NCBI RefSeq assembly: GCF_000504245.1
Contig: NZ_KI632509.1
Coordinates: 1,735,723 to 1,799,722 of the forward strand
Reading direction: 5' to 3'
DNA from: Haloechinothrix halophila YIM 93223
GTDB lineage: Bacteria > Actinomycetota > Actinomycetes > Mycobacteriales > Pseudonocardiaceae
DNA length: 64,000 bases
Of this stretch, positions 54,742-64,000 are shown in pieces; position 1 is the stretch's first letter, and every line of letters starts with the position of its first letter. The translations under genes were made by a program, and so were the position numbers. The notes under the pieces were generated by a model, which saw only the letters and a program-made list of their open reading frames with translations, was not told the DNA's origin and did no database searches.

Positions 54742-55419
54742 ATGTCGCGACCCCTCTACCCGGAAGCTGGACCGGGAGCCGACGAGCGCAGAAGCCCAGG
54801 CTGGCCAGCACGTCTCGGGGCGCTGAAGGTGCCCGCGGGGGAAGTGCGGTTGCGGCCGCTGCTCTACCGAGACGGCAGGGCGTGGCGCAAACTCCGGCTG
54901 CGGGATCGCGAGTATCTGCGGCGCTGGGAGCCGAACGCGCCGGGAACGTGGGAGGAACGCCACGGGGTGATGTCCTGGCCGACGCAGTGGTTCGGGCTGC
55001 GCACACTCGGCAGGCGGGGGCTGTGCCTGCCGTTCGCGCTCACCATTGACGGTGAGTTCGCTGGTCAGCTCACCATCGGCAACATCATCAGGGCGTCGCT
55101 GCGGTCGGCGTGGGTCGGTTATTGGGTCGACTCGGCGCGTGCCTCCGGCGGGGCGGCGACGGCAGCGGTCGCGCTGGCCGCCGACCACGCCTTCGCACAC
55201 GCCGGCTTGCACCGGTTGGAGGCGACGGTGCGCCCGGACAACGTGGCCAGTGTGCGGGTGCTGACGAAGCTCGGCTTCCGCAAGGAGGGGTTGTTCGAGC
55301 GCTACCTCGACGTCGATGGCGCGTGGCGGGACCATCTCTGCTTCGCCATGACGGCGGAAGAGACCGGGAGCGGTCTCGCCGCGCGGCTTGTCGACGCGGG
55401 CAAGGCGGAGTACATCTAA
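54742..55419 (+). CDS. GNAT-family N-acetyltransferase, RimJ-like
   Basis: 225 residues. GNAT fold with LRPLLYRDGRAWRKLRLRDR near the start, the acetyl-CoA loop region WVDSARASGGAATAAVALAA (about 133-152), and the RimJ/RimL-type ATVRPDNVASVRVLTKLGF followed by KEGLFERYLDVDG. Probable acetylation of a protein N-terminus. It is placed as rimJ is in the mycobacterial galU-moeA1-rimJ operon. An N-terminal extension of about 30 residues is lineage-specific. Confidence 0.88.
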   Translation: MSRPLYPEAGPGADERRSPGWPARLGALKVPAGEVRLRPLLYRDGRAWRKLRLRDREYLRRWEPNAPGTWEERHGVMSWPTQWFGLRTLGRRGLCLPFALTIDGEFAGQLTIGNIIRASLRSAWVGYWVDSARASGGAATAAVALAADHAFAHAGLHRLEATVRPDNVASVRVLTKLGFRKEGLFERYLDVDGAWRDHLCFAMTAEETGSGLAARLVDAGKAEYI

Positions 55420-55582
55420 CCAGCGCACGGCGTTGTTTCCAGTATGCCCGACTTGGGTGACACTATTCACCCGTTCTGGTGATGCCATTCTGTGATCTTG
55501 CGGCGTGGCTCCGCCCGATCTGTGACTCCTGTGGCTAGCGTGGCGTCACGGGAAGCAGTTGTGCAGTCGGGGAGCAAGAAAG

Positions 55583-56557
55583 ATGCCAAGCTCGTTGATC
55601 ATCGTCGCGCTTGCTGCGGCATGGCTCATCGTGCTCGTGCCGATGGTCGCGCGGAAGCGGCAGGAGGTCGGGCACACGGCAGACGATGCTCTGGCATCAC
55701 GCATCGTGCGGCGGGGGAGCCCGCGCGGCGATAAGCGGGAGGAGCACCTGATGTCCGAATCCGCAGCACACGACGACCGCGCCGATGAGGTTCAGCTGGA
55801 CGAGCCGGTCATGTCCGACGAAGATGACGTCGATGTCGCCGAGGCCCATGATGTGACCGAGCGTGACGACATCGACGATGTCGATGGCGTCCACCCGGAC
55901 GACTACGACCGGGACGACTACGCCGACGTCGGCGACCGGGGCTACGACTACGAGGAGCCGCCGCGACAGCGGACTTCCGCGCGCCGGGTGGGCTACCGAC
56001 CTGGCAGGGGCGGGTTCGATCCGGAAGCGGCCGAGATCGCCGCGCGGGCGAAGTACGCGTTCCGGCAGCGGGTCGTGCTCGCGTTGCTGGCGACTGTGGT
56101 GATCAGCGCGATCGTCGCCGGCGTCGTGCTGCCGATGCTGTGGTGGGTCACCGGCGCCGCGGGCACCGTGCTGGCGGGGTATCTGGTGTACCTGCGCAGG
56201 CAGGTGCGGATCGAAACGGAGATCAGGCAGCGCAGGCTCAACCGGCTGAACGCGGCCCGCGGACAGTGGCACGAGGACGACCTCGACTACGACCCGCGCT
56301 ACGACGGCCACTACGACGAGCGCGCCGAGCACGAGGCGGAGTACGACGACGCCGAGTACGAGGACTACGACGCGGGCTACCGCGCGCGGCCGTCGATGAG
56401 CGAGCGCCCGATTCCCGGTGTGGAGCGCAAGCCCCGGCCGCACTCGCGGATGCGGCACCGCAACACCGTCGTCGTCGACATCGACGACGAGGATCCGGCG
56501 TTCGAGCAGCTCGAACAGCCGGGTTCGCCGGTGTATCGCAGGGCGGTCGGCGAGTAG
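55583..56557 (+). CDS. sepX: SepX (GlpR)-like divisome membrane protein
   Basis: 324 residues. N-terminal helix SSLIIVALAAAWLIVLVP, an acidic Asp-rich linker (about 65-125), then two membrane helices (about 172-205, LALLATVVISAIVAGVV and WVTGAAGTVLAGYLVYL) and a basic/acidic C-terminus. This is the layout of the actinobacterial protein GlpR, named SepX in Streptomyces, where it supports FtsZ-ring assembly. ATG 55583 was chosen for AGCAAGAAAG-type spacing and because the membrane helix starts there. It lies upstream of tRNA-Ala. Confidence 0.8.
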   Translation: MPSSLIIVALAAAWLIVLVPMVARKRQEVGHTADDALASRIVRRGSPRGDKREEHLMSESAAHDDRADEVQLDEPVMSDEDDVDVAEAHDVTERDDIDDVDGVHPDDYDRDDYADVGDRGYDYEEPPRQRTSARRVGYRPGRGGFDPEAAEIAARAKYAFRQRVVLALLATVVISAIVAGVVLPMLWWVTGAAGTVLAGYLVYLRRQVRIETEIRQRRLNRLNAARGQWHEDDLDYDPRYDGHYDERAEHEAEYDDAEYEDYDAGYRARPSMSERPIPGVERKPRPHSRMRHRNTVVVDIDDEDPAFEQLEQPGSPVYRRAVGE

Positions 56558-56621
56558 CGCACGGACGGGACCCCGGCTCACGAAGCCGATCACCGGCCCT
56601 GTTATGCTCGTCGGGCCGCAA

Positions 56622-56694
56622 GGGGCTGTAGCGCAGTTGGTAGCGCGCCTCGTTCGCATCGAGGAGGTCAGGGGTTCGATTCCCCTCAGCTCCA
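56622..56694 (+). tRNA. tRNA-Ala (anticodon CGC)
   Basis: 73 nt. Acceptor stem GGGGCTG / CAGCTCC includes the G3-U70 pair that identifies alanine tRNAs. The anticodon stem CCTCG / CGAGG encloses TTCGCAT (anticodon CGC) and the T-arm GGGGT-TCGATTC-region is regular; CCA is not encoded. Confidence 0.95.
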
Positions 56695-56703
56695 CAGGTG
56701 CGA

Positions 56704-56739
56704 TGTCCCGGGACACTGTTGACAGTGTGTCCCGGGACA
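56704..56739 (+). terminator. Hairpin after tRNA-Ala made of two identical palindromes
   Basis: TGTCCCGGGACA occurs at 56704-56715 and 56728-56739, and the segment between them allows the pair to form a long hairpin with a 2-base bulge. It is followed by TTGTTGCATTTT, so it probably terminates the tRNA transcript. Confidence 0.6.
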
Positions 56740-56819
56740 TTGTTGCATTTTCGGGTTGTTTCCTGGGTCTTCTGTCCGCTCGCTCGCTCTCTCGCCGCCG
56801 GGCATCGTTCTCGCCGTGG

Positions 56820-57285
56820 TTAAGGCCCCGTTGCCCCTGCGGGTGGTCTGCGGGTGGCGCGGTGGGCTGGTTGTCGGGAGCGGGGTCGGGAAGTTGCGGG
56901 GGTTTTCTTGTGTGGGCCGGGTGGGCGGCCGAGGGGTTGGTAGTCGCGGTCGGGATCGAGGGTGAGTTCGCGGAGCAATTCGCCGGTGTCGGTGTTGATG
57001 ACGCGGATGTAGCGGTCGGCGGCGAGGATCAGGACGCGTTGGCGGGCGTGTTCACGGCCGAGTCCGATGTGGCGGAGCCGGGACTGGTAGCGCAGGGTGA
57101 CGACGCCGCCGGTGCCGACGCGGTCGCGGCGGATGCGGTAGTGCGGATTCAGGCGCGGGCCGGTGGGCCGGGCCTTGGGTCGGGCGGCGTAGGCGGCCGC
57201 TGGGGTGCGGCGTGCGATCGCGCGGTGTGGGCGAATGGTGTTGTAGTAGCGGCGGAACCGGTCAAGCTGCTGTCCTCGCTGCCGT
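56820..57285 (-). pseudogene. IS481-family transposase, C-terminal fragment
   Basis: Only the end of an integrase-core transposase remains: [20 protein letters not shown] and [19 protein letters not shown], followed by a C-terminal region ending VINTDTGELLRELTLDPDRD. The upstream DDE catalytic core is missing, and the fragment is joined directly to the truncated chromate transporter gene near 57280, so an insertion followed by deletion is likely. No intact inverted repeats were found. Confidence 0.8.
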
Positions 57286-57739
57286 TTCCGGCGCGCAGTG
57301 CGTGGGGTTTGACCTTGGCCAGCAGCCATCCGGCGAGGGCGGCCACGGCGATCACGATGGTAAACGGCACGCCGAACAGGGCCAGGGCGAGGAAGGCGCC
57401 GGCGGCCAGCCCGCCGCGGACGCCGTTGAGCAGCCACCCGATGTAGATCGCTAACTGTTGGGCTTCGGGGCCGGGTAGCAGCATGCAGTAGTTCAGGGCG
57501 TGCAGGAAGCGGCGTTGCCCGATCCAGCGTTTGTCGTCGACCAGGGTGTGTTGCATGACGGCGATCTGCCCGGCGGGGCCGCCGAAGGTTTGCAGTGAGA
57601 TCGCGAACCAGGTCCGTATTGCCTGGCCGAAGGGCACGACATCGCCCTCGGGATGCCCGGATGCGGATTCGGGAGTGTCCGGCTGCGTTTCTCCTTCGGC
57701 GCCGGTGCTCGGAGTGGACTGGTCAGGATGCTGGGTCAT
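57280..57739 (-). pseudogene. chrA: chrA chromate transporter, truncated N-terminal fragment
   Basis: About 150 residues of a CHR-family transporter: [40 protein letters not shown] and [20 protein letters not shown], ending after two membrane helices at [11 protein letters not shown], where the sequence runs into the IS481 remnant. Full ChrA has about 390-450 residues, so efflux function is lost. It is downstream of the chrB pseudogene, the usual chrB-chrA order. Confidence 0.85.
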
Positions 57740-57770
57740 GCACACGTTCCTTTGTGGACGCCGGTTCGCC

Positions 57771-58717
57771 TCAGGCGGGTTCGCGGCCGAGCAGCGTTGC
57801 GCGGCGGTAGTACTCGCTCGTAGAGCCCGTCAAACAGCGGGCGGGTGTGGTCCCAGGACCTGTTCGTCGTCGCAGACCATGGACAGCGCGCGCAGGGCGG
57901 CGTCGATGCCGGGAGCTTCGGGGGCGTCGTAGCGGTCGTCGTCGAGGTCGGCTTCGTGGATGATCTCGGCGATGCGCCACAGCACGGGGTCGGTGATGTC
58001 GTAGCGGCGCAGGATGGTCTCGAAGCTGCAATCCCCCTGGTGGTGGCCGAGTTCGACGCCGCGCATGTCCAACGGGGGCGCGTCGGCGGGCGCTGCGGCG
58101 GGGTCGGCGACGAAGACGAACTCCGCGTCGGCGTCGATGGTGCGGCGGATCAGTCAGGCACAGGCGGCCCGGTCGATGTGGATGTTGTCGCGGGTGGCCC
58201 ACTTCGTCGGTCAGCTCTCCTGGGCAAGGTCGGTTGCGGTGGGATGCAGCAGCGCCTCGACCGAGCGGCGCGCCCGTTCATGCTCAGGTGGGGGGAGTAG
58301 TCGCGGCGCGTGATGCGCCGCAGTTCGGCCCGCAGTCGCCGCGCCGCAGACAGCCGCGCGTTCTCCGTCAGGTCGGCGACGGGGGTGGCTTCCTCGGCGA
58401 GGGCACGGTATTCGGCTGCTCGGGCTTCGGCCATCGAGGAGGCCAGTTCCCGCTCCTGCGCGAGGCTGGCTGGCCGGGCGATCCAGATCCCGGCGGTGCC
58501 GCCGCCCTCGATGATCTCGTCGGCGAGCCACTCCAGGTACTCGCGGGTGCGTGCGTCCGCTGGCAGGGCGACGACGCCGTCGGCGAGTTGGGCCACGCCG
58601 AGGCGTTTGAGCTTGCGCCACACCAGCGATCCGCGGAGTGGAGGGCTCCCGCGGCATCCGGTGCGACAGCAGCACCCATTCGCCCGGCGCGCGGGAACCT
58701 CTCTCCTCCAGCGGCAT
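57771..58717 (-). pseudogene. chrB: chrB chromate-resistance regulator, disrupted
   Basis: All parts of a ChrB protein of about 310 residues are present but scattered over frames: WVLLSHRMPREPSTPRIA at the start; a shift, then WRKLKRLGVAQLADGVVALP to RRDYSPH; a shift back, then ERARRSVEALLHPTATDLA; another shift, then WATRDNIHIDRAACA, where an in-frame TGA (58154-58156) replaces the expected Trp codon; then AEFVFVADPAAAP and MRGVELGHHQGDCSFETILR; and a last shift before [14 protein letters not shown]. In the live family ChrB senses chromate and represses chrA. Confidence 0.85.
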
Positions 58718-58749
58718 GTAACCGTGGTTACATTGAAACCACGGTTACA
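58717..58749. promoter_or_regulatory. Inverted-repeat operator upstream of chrB
   Basis: TGTAACCGTGGTT (58717-58729) and its exact complement (58737-58749), 7 bases apart, touching the first codon of the chrB remnant. Each arm is itself near-palindromic. It probably served as the binding site for ChrB or another repressor. Confidence 0.65.
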
Positions 58750-58807
58750 TCAACTGGCCTTGTCTGGAATAGGGCCACGTCTTTCGCAACGCGGCTCAGC
58801 GGCGCCG

Positions 58808-59023
58808 CTATCGCGAGGGTTTCGGGGGCAGGCCGAGCACGCGGGCCACCCAGTACAGCCCGGCCAGGCCGATGAGTCCGAAGACGATGTCGTCGAGGAT
58901 GTCGGCGATGGGTTCCAGGGCCGTGTCGAGGACGTTGACGTCGGTGATGAACGCGGCCCAGGCGAACGCGCCGACGAGCAGGAGGACAAAGGCCGCCCAG
59001 TCCAGGGCGTTCTGCGGTCGCAT
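58808..59023 (-). CDS. DUF378-like small membrane protein
   Basis: 71 residues with two hydrophobic segments (LDWAAFVLLLVGAFAWAAFI and VFGLIGLAGLYWVARVLGL) separated by an acidic loop, matching the DUF378 pattern. The ATG is preceded by AGGGAGT. Function unknown; it appears intact within a decayed neighbourhood. Confidence 0.72.
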   Translation of the reverse strand: MRPQNALDWAAFVLLLVGAFAWAAFITDVNVLDTALEPIADILDDIVFGLIGLAGLYWVARVLGLPPKPSR

Positions 59024-59098
59024 CGGTACTCCCTAAGGTTGTTCTTGTCTGGGGTTGGATGCCCTGGATGCCCAGGACGATGGGGTGTGGCTGAGGGA

Positions 59099-59345
59099 TT
59101 ACTTGGGCGGCTTCACGTTAGTGGCGTCCAATGCCGGGCGCAGGGCGTGGGCGAGTTGGACGGCGTCGCCTTTGGCCCAGAAGTGGGTGTAGAAGCGGCG
59201 CGGTTCGTCGTTCAGTCCGTGGTTGTGTAACGAGATCACGGTGATGCCGCCCTGGCGCAGCGCCCGCAGCACGGGTTGCACTTCGTCGGCGTTCATGACG
59301 AAGTCGCCAGCCACCTCGCCCAGCGTCGCCTGTTCGACACCACCG
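59099..59345 (-). pseudogene. DUF1259 (LppY/LpqO-like) C-terminal remnant
   Basis: About 80 residues: GDFVMNADEVQPVLRALRQG, ITVISLHNHGLNDEPRRFYT and HFWAKGDAVQLAHALRPALD. This is the C-terminal part of DUF1259 proteins (normally about 300 residues with a lipoprotein leader). The upstream part is missing or frameshifted, although the frame stays open to 59638 through unrelated sequence. Confidence 0.72.
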
Positions 59346-59546
59346 CGCACCGCCTGCGTGGCTAGACCCCCAGGCCATCGCCCCGCCGCCGAGCGCGTCC
59401 CTGTCCGTGGCTGCACGTCACCTCCTGCTGGCCGGGTCACCTTCCTGCTGCAACCCTGGTTGCAGCACGGACAGTACGAGCAGTCGATGAGAGGACAATG
59501 AGAACGCCTTTCCGGCGGCCCGGGATGCAGCGATGGTGAGATCACC

Positions 59547-60245
59547 ATGCGTGTCCTGGTAGTCGAAGACGAAGCCAAGATGGCCGGGCTCCTGTCCCGG
59601 GGGCTGCGCGAAGAAGGCCACGTCGCCGACGTCGCCACCGACGGTCACCAAGCCCTGGCCGCGGCGCTGGCTGGCGAGTACGACGTGATCGTGCTGGACG
59701 TGATGCTGCCCGGCCCGGACGGGTTCGAGGTGTGCGCGCGGATGCGGGCGCGGAAGCTGTTCACGCCGGTGTTGATGCTCACTGCCCGCGGTGCGGTGCC
59801 CGACCGCGTCCGCGGTCTGGACGTCGGCGCCGACGACTACTTGACCAAACCGTTTCACCTCACCGAACTGTTCGCTCGGCTTCGCGCCCTGGACCGCCGC
59901 GGCCCGGTGGAGCGCGCACCGATGCTGGACGTCGGCGATTTGCGGCTGGACCCGGCCGCGCATCGCGCCTGGCGCGGCGATACCGAGATCTCGCTGAGCA
60001 ACCGAGAATTCGTGCTGCTGGAAACCTTGATGCGCCGTCCCGGCATGGTGTACACCCGCGACCAACTGCTTGACCGGTGCTGGGACACCGCCTTCGACAC
60101 CACCTCGAATCTGGTCGATGTCTACGTCCGCTACCTGCGGCAGAAAATCGACCGGCCCTTCGGCGTGCGCTCCATCGAAACCGTGCGCGGCGCCGGATAT
60201 CGACTCCGCACCGACGGAGGCCACCATGCGCCCACCACTGGCTAG
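59547..60245 (+). CDS. OmpR-family response regulator
   Basis: 232 residues. Receiver (VVEDEAKMAGLLSRGLREEG, phospho-Asp in VIVLDVMLPGPDGFEVCARM, YLTKPFHLTELFARLRAL) and winged helix (TSNLVDVYVRYLRQKID, RGAGYRLRTDGG). It overlaps the kinase start by 20 bases. It is intact although its left neighbours are decayed. Function unknown; the position next to the chr and DUF1259 remnants suggests a former metal- or stress-response locus. Confidence 0.92.
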   Translation: MRVLVVEDEAKMAGLLSRGLREEGHVADVATDGHQALAAALAGEYDVIVLDVMLPGPDGFEVCARMRARKLFTPVLMLTARGAVPDRVRGLDVGADDYLTKPFHLTELFARLRALDRRGPVERAPMLDVGDLRLDPAAHRAWRGDTEISLSNREFVLLETLMRRPGMVYTRDQLLDRCWDTAFDTTSNLVDVYVRYLRQKIDRPFGVRSIETVRGAGYRLRTDGGHHAPTTG

Positions 60246-61320
60246 ACTGCCCATCCGCTGGCGGCTGACGATCCTGTTCGCCGCCGTCATGGCGCTCGTG
60301 CTAGCCGGGGCGGGCACCGCGACCGTGCTGCAGTTCCGCGACGCCGTGAACGAAGGCGACCCCACCGGCGTCCTGCAACAGCACGCCAACGCCATCGTCG
60401 CCGACCTCATCCGTGAACTACTCATCGTGCTCCCGCTAGTGCTGCTCGTGGCCGTGCTTGCCGCCTACACCCTCAGCGGCGCCGCTCTACGGCCAGTCGA
60501 AGCCATGCGCAGCCGCGCAGCCACCATCGACGCCGACCAACCCGAACACCACCTCCCCGTCCCCGACACCGGCGACGAAATCGCCCGCCTCGGGCGGACC
60601 CTCAACGCCATGCTCACCCGGCTACATACCGCCCTGACCCGCGAACGCCAGTTCATCGCCGACGCCAGCCACGAACTGCGCACCCCACTGAGCCTGCTGA
60701 CCACCGAACTCGAACTCGCCCTGCGCCGCCCCCGCAGCCACGATGAACTCACCAAAGCCCTGCACTCAGCGCTAGACGAAACCCAACGCCTGTCCCGCCT
60801 GGCAGAAGACCTGCTCACCCTCAGCCGCACCGACCGCCAGCAAGCCGGGCCATCGTCCACAGTTGTCGAACTTGGCCCCGTGCTCGAAGCCGTCGCCGAC
60901 CGCTTCCGCCCTGCGCTTGAGCACCAGCATCGTCACGTCACCGTCGAGGCCCCCGCCGGGCTCACCGCACTGGCCAACGCCGACCACCTCGACCGCGCAC
61001 TCGCCAACCTCGTCGACAACGCGCTACGGCACGCCACCGGTGACATTCACCTCACCGCCGCACGCACCAACGGCCACGTAGAGGTCCACGTCCTCGACCA
61101 CGGCCCCGGCCTGCCCAACGACTTCCTGCCCTACGCCTTCGACCGCTTCAGCCGCCCCGACACCGCCCGCACCCGCCCCGGAAGCGGCCTCGGACTCGCC
61201 ATCACCGCCGCCTTGATCAACGCCAACGGCGGCCACACCCAACTGACCAACCACTCCGATACCGGAGCCGACGCCTCCATCACCCTCCCCACGCCACACG
61301 ACCAGCGACCACACAGATGA
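60226..61320 (+). CDS. Sensor histidine kinase
   Basis: 364 residues. First membrane helix (about 13-35), a very short extracytoplasmic stretch (about 36-62), second helix (ELLIVLPLVLLVAVLAAYTL, about 64-84), HAMP, His box in FIADASHELRTPLSLL (about H150) and ATPase boxes (LANLVDNALRHATGD, LDHGPGLPNDFLPYAF, GSGLGLAITAALIN). The sensor loop is unusually small for this kinase type, so part of it may have been deleted or ligand sensing may be within the membrane. Confidence 0.9.
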   Translation: MRPPLARLPIRWRLTILFAAVMALVLAGAGTATVLQFRDAVNEGDPTGVLQQHANAIVADLIRELLIVLPLVLLVAVLAAYTLSGAALRPVEAMRSRAATIDADQPEHHLPVPDTGDEIARLGRTLNAMLTRLHTALTRERQFIADASHELRTPLSLLTTELELALRRPRSHDELTKALHSALDETQRLSRLAEDLLTLSRTDRQQAGPSSTVVELGPVLEAVADRFRPALEHQHRHVTVEAPAGLTALANADHLDRALANLVDNALRHATGDIHLTAARTNGHVEVHVLDHGPGLPNDFLPYAFDRFSRPDTARTRPGSGLGLAITAALINANGGHTQLTNHSDTGADASITLPTPHDQRPHR

Positions 61321-61376
61321 GCTACCAACGCCAGACACCTCATCGGCCGACCGAAAGCGAGATTTCTGTCCAATGT

Positions 61377-61617
61377 GGATATAGCCCTTCGCATCATCGA
61401 ACTGGATCGGGAGGAGGGGCCTCGGCTGCGCAATCTCGTGTCGGTCCCGCTGTTCCGCGTCAATGGCTGAAACAGCCAGCTACTCGTGCGGCTCGCGATC
61501 GGCGGCACCACGGTGATCCTGCCGACCTTCGACGTACAGACGTTCCTGCGTGCCATCGACGACGAGCCGATCGTCATCCTCCCGAGCGTGCCCGCGATCT
61601 ACGCCCCGGGATCTTGA
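61377..61617 (+). pseudogene. Class I adenylate-forming enzyme (acyl-CoA ligase) remnant
   Basis: Discontinuous frames read RIIELDREEGPRLRNLVSVP and LFRVNG, then a stop, then SQLLVRLAIGGTTVILPTFD and VQTFLRAIDDEPIVILPSVP. This matches the stretch before the conserved HG motif region of AMP-dependent acyl-CoA ligases. Everything upstream and downstream is missing. Confidence 0.65.
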
Positions 61618-61839
61618 TCGACTTCGCCGAGGCAGTAGGAGCGATTGACTCGGATGACAAAGGACTGGTTGAAGGGCGCGTGGTCCACACAGAAATAATG
61701 CCCGTGTAAGTGCGTGGCACTACCGAAGTTGATGTCCAGCACCCTTGCAACAAGCTGTCAGAGTTATTGTGCATCTCTGGCCGTGATCTAAGATCTACCC
61801 TGTAGGTCAGACAAGCCTTCCTTGGCCGATCCCCCGATA

Positions 61840-61888
61840 GGGAAAGCCCCGGCGTTTATCCCCCTCCCCCTCGCGCCGGGGCTTTCCC
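61840..61888. terminator. Hairpin 1, 15-bp stem
   Basis: GGGAAAGCCCCGGCG and its exact complement separated by a C-rich 19-base loop. Both ends give A-rich/T-rich runs within the stem, so it may terminate in either direction. Confidence 0.7.
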
Positions 61889-62210
61889 ATCTCTTGCGCA
61901 AAGGGTGCCATGGCCTCGCCTATGTTCAGCGGCAAACGTTTGCTCAACCAGCGTGCTGACCGGACAGCTACCACATAGCATCGCGTCACTCAGTTCGAAT
62001 AGCGCCTCGGCGCCGCGAGATCATCGAGACTCGCCAGGCACGTCTGCGCACCTAACCCTAGCTATGCTGCGCGCTGAGTTTCGAGTAGGCCCAGTCCGTC
62101 AATTTCCAATCGCTGTTGCAGCAAGTTGCCAGGATTGTTGTGCGCGTCAAGTAGCAAGCAAATAATTAGCATGTTGGGTAGGTGGATGGCCTGCTCAATT
62201 GTCCATGGTT

Positions 62211-62248
62211 GAAAGCCCCGGCGCACGTCCCCTCGCGCCGGGGCTTTC
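62211..62248. terminator. Hairpin 2, 13-bp stem identical to hairpin 1
   Basis: GAAAGCCCCGGCG and its exact complement with a 12-base loop, followed by CCCTTT. The stem is the same sequence as in 61840-61888. It lies beyond the end of the minus-strand aroG gene. Confidence 0.7.
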
Positions 62249-62413
62249 CCTTTCGACTGCGCTGCCGCAACTTGTGTGGAACTGGCTGGAGACCAAGGTG
62301 ACGCAGGTGGACGCGTTGGCTATCGCCTGCTGAGCGACGTGTGCAAACCGTGCAGTGTTAGTTTGCGAGCCCTGGTCAGAACGACCGAGTGGAGGCGCTC
62401 GGGATTTGTTGTC

Positions 62414-64000
<1,587 letters not shown>

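Larger units (their letters stand above)
61618..62413. other. 796-bp gene-free stretch with two matching hairpins
   Basis: Between the ligase remnant and aroG I find no supported protein gene. It contains the two terminator-like hairpins described separately, which share stem sequence. The roughly 320 bases between them have no clear coding signal; a small RNA is possible but not demonstrated. Confidence 0.55.

Noticed and set aside
61807-61989. 60-codon minus-strand frame between the twin hairpins
   Set aside because: It runs through hairpin 1 and has no ribosome site or recognisable sequence.

Overview
The window is chromosomal DNA of a high-GC actinomycete, most likely a member of the Pseudonocardiaceae (Amycolatopsis, Prauserella or Saccharomonospora type). 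The evidence is the mprA-mprB-pepD, moaB, mscL, ruc, 5-FCL, galU, moeA, rimJ, sepX gene order also known from mycobacteria, a class II (mycobacterial-type) DAHP synthase at the right end, and several coenzyme F420 genes. Genus is inference.

Region A (1-33 kb) looks like an accessory metabolic island, with codon use visibly less GC-extreme than the right half. A molybdenum hydroxylase large subunit (cut by the window edge), a PucR regulator and a fused homocysteine methyltransferase/methylenetetrahydrofolate reductase are followed by a nine-gene run at 4979-14149: purU, metK, metV, metF, a MidA-like methyltransferase, a core MetE, a PfkB (probable adenosine) kinase, ahcY and a RedY/HapK-like protein. 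That run encodes a complete activated-methyl cycle built around one methyltransferase of unknown acceptor. Around it lie a Mer-like luciferase-family oxidoreductase, a second MetE-like enzyme, serine deaminase, fbiC, an opposing operon (hydantoinase/oxoprolinase, DUF917, molybdenum-hydroxylase FAD subunit), then fgd and cofC, and finally a class III nucleotidyl cyclase, a DeoR regulator and transaldolase, 6-phosphogluconate dehydrogenase and transketolase. F420 synthesis (fbiC, cofC), F420 reduction by glucose 6-phosphate (fgd) and an accessory pentose-phosphate pathway thus sit next to a folate/SAM methyl cycle. I know of no description of this whole combination. I read it as an F420- and folate-fed methylation module coupled to turnover of an N-heterocycle, but its substrate is not identifiable from sequence.

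Region B (33-36.6 kb) is a patchwork of small orphan genes. A BrnT/BrnA toxin-antitoxin pair lies between a tRNA-Arg(CCT) gene and a 51-bp direct repeat of its 3' half, the signature of a very small tRNA-integrated element.

Region C (36.7-56.6 kb) is core genome: an orphan LuxR-type regulator, a TRIC channel, mprA-mprB-pepD, an inserted block of glycosyltransferases with a two-component system and an epimerase, then moaB, mscL, a SAF-domain protein, ruc behind a perfect CIRCE operator, 5-FCL, galU, moeA, rimJ-like and sepX, ending with tRNA-Ala(CGC).

Region D (56.7-62.4 kb) is a decaying accessory segment next to the tRNA-Ala gene: an IS481 transposase tail fused to a truncated chrA, a chrB pseudogene with frameshifts and an in-frame stop, DUF378, a DUF1259 remnant, an intact two-component system, an acyl-CoA ligase remnant and two near-identical terminator hairpins. 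Class II DAHP synthase (aroG) closes the window.
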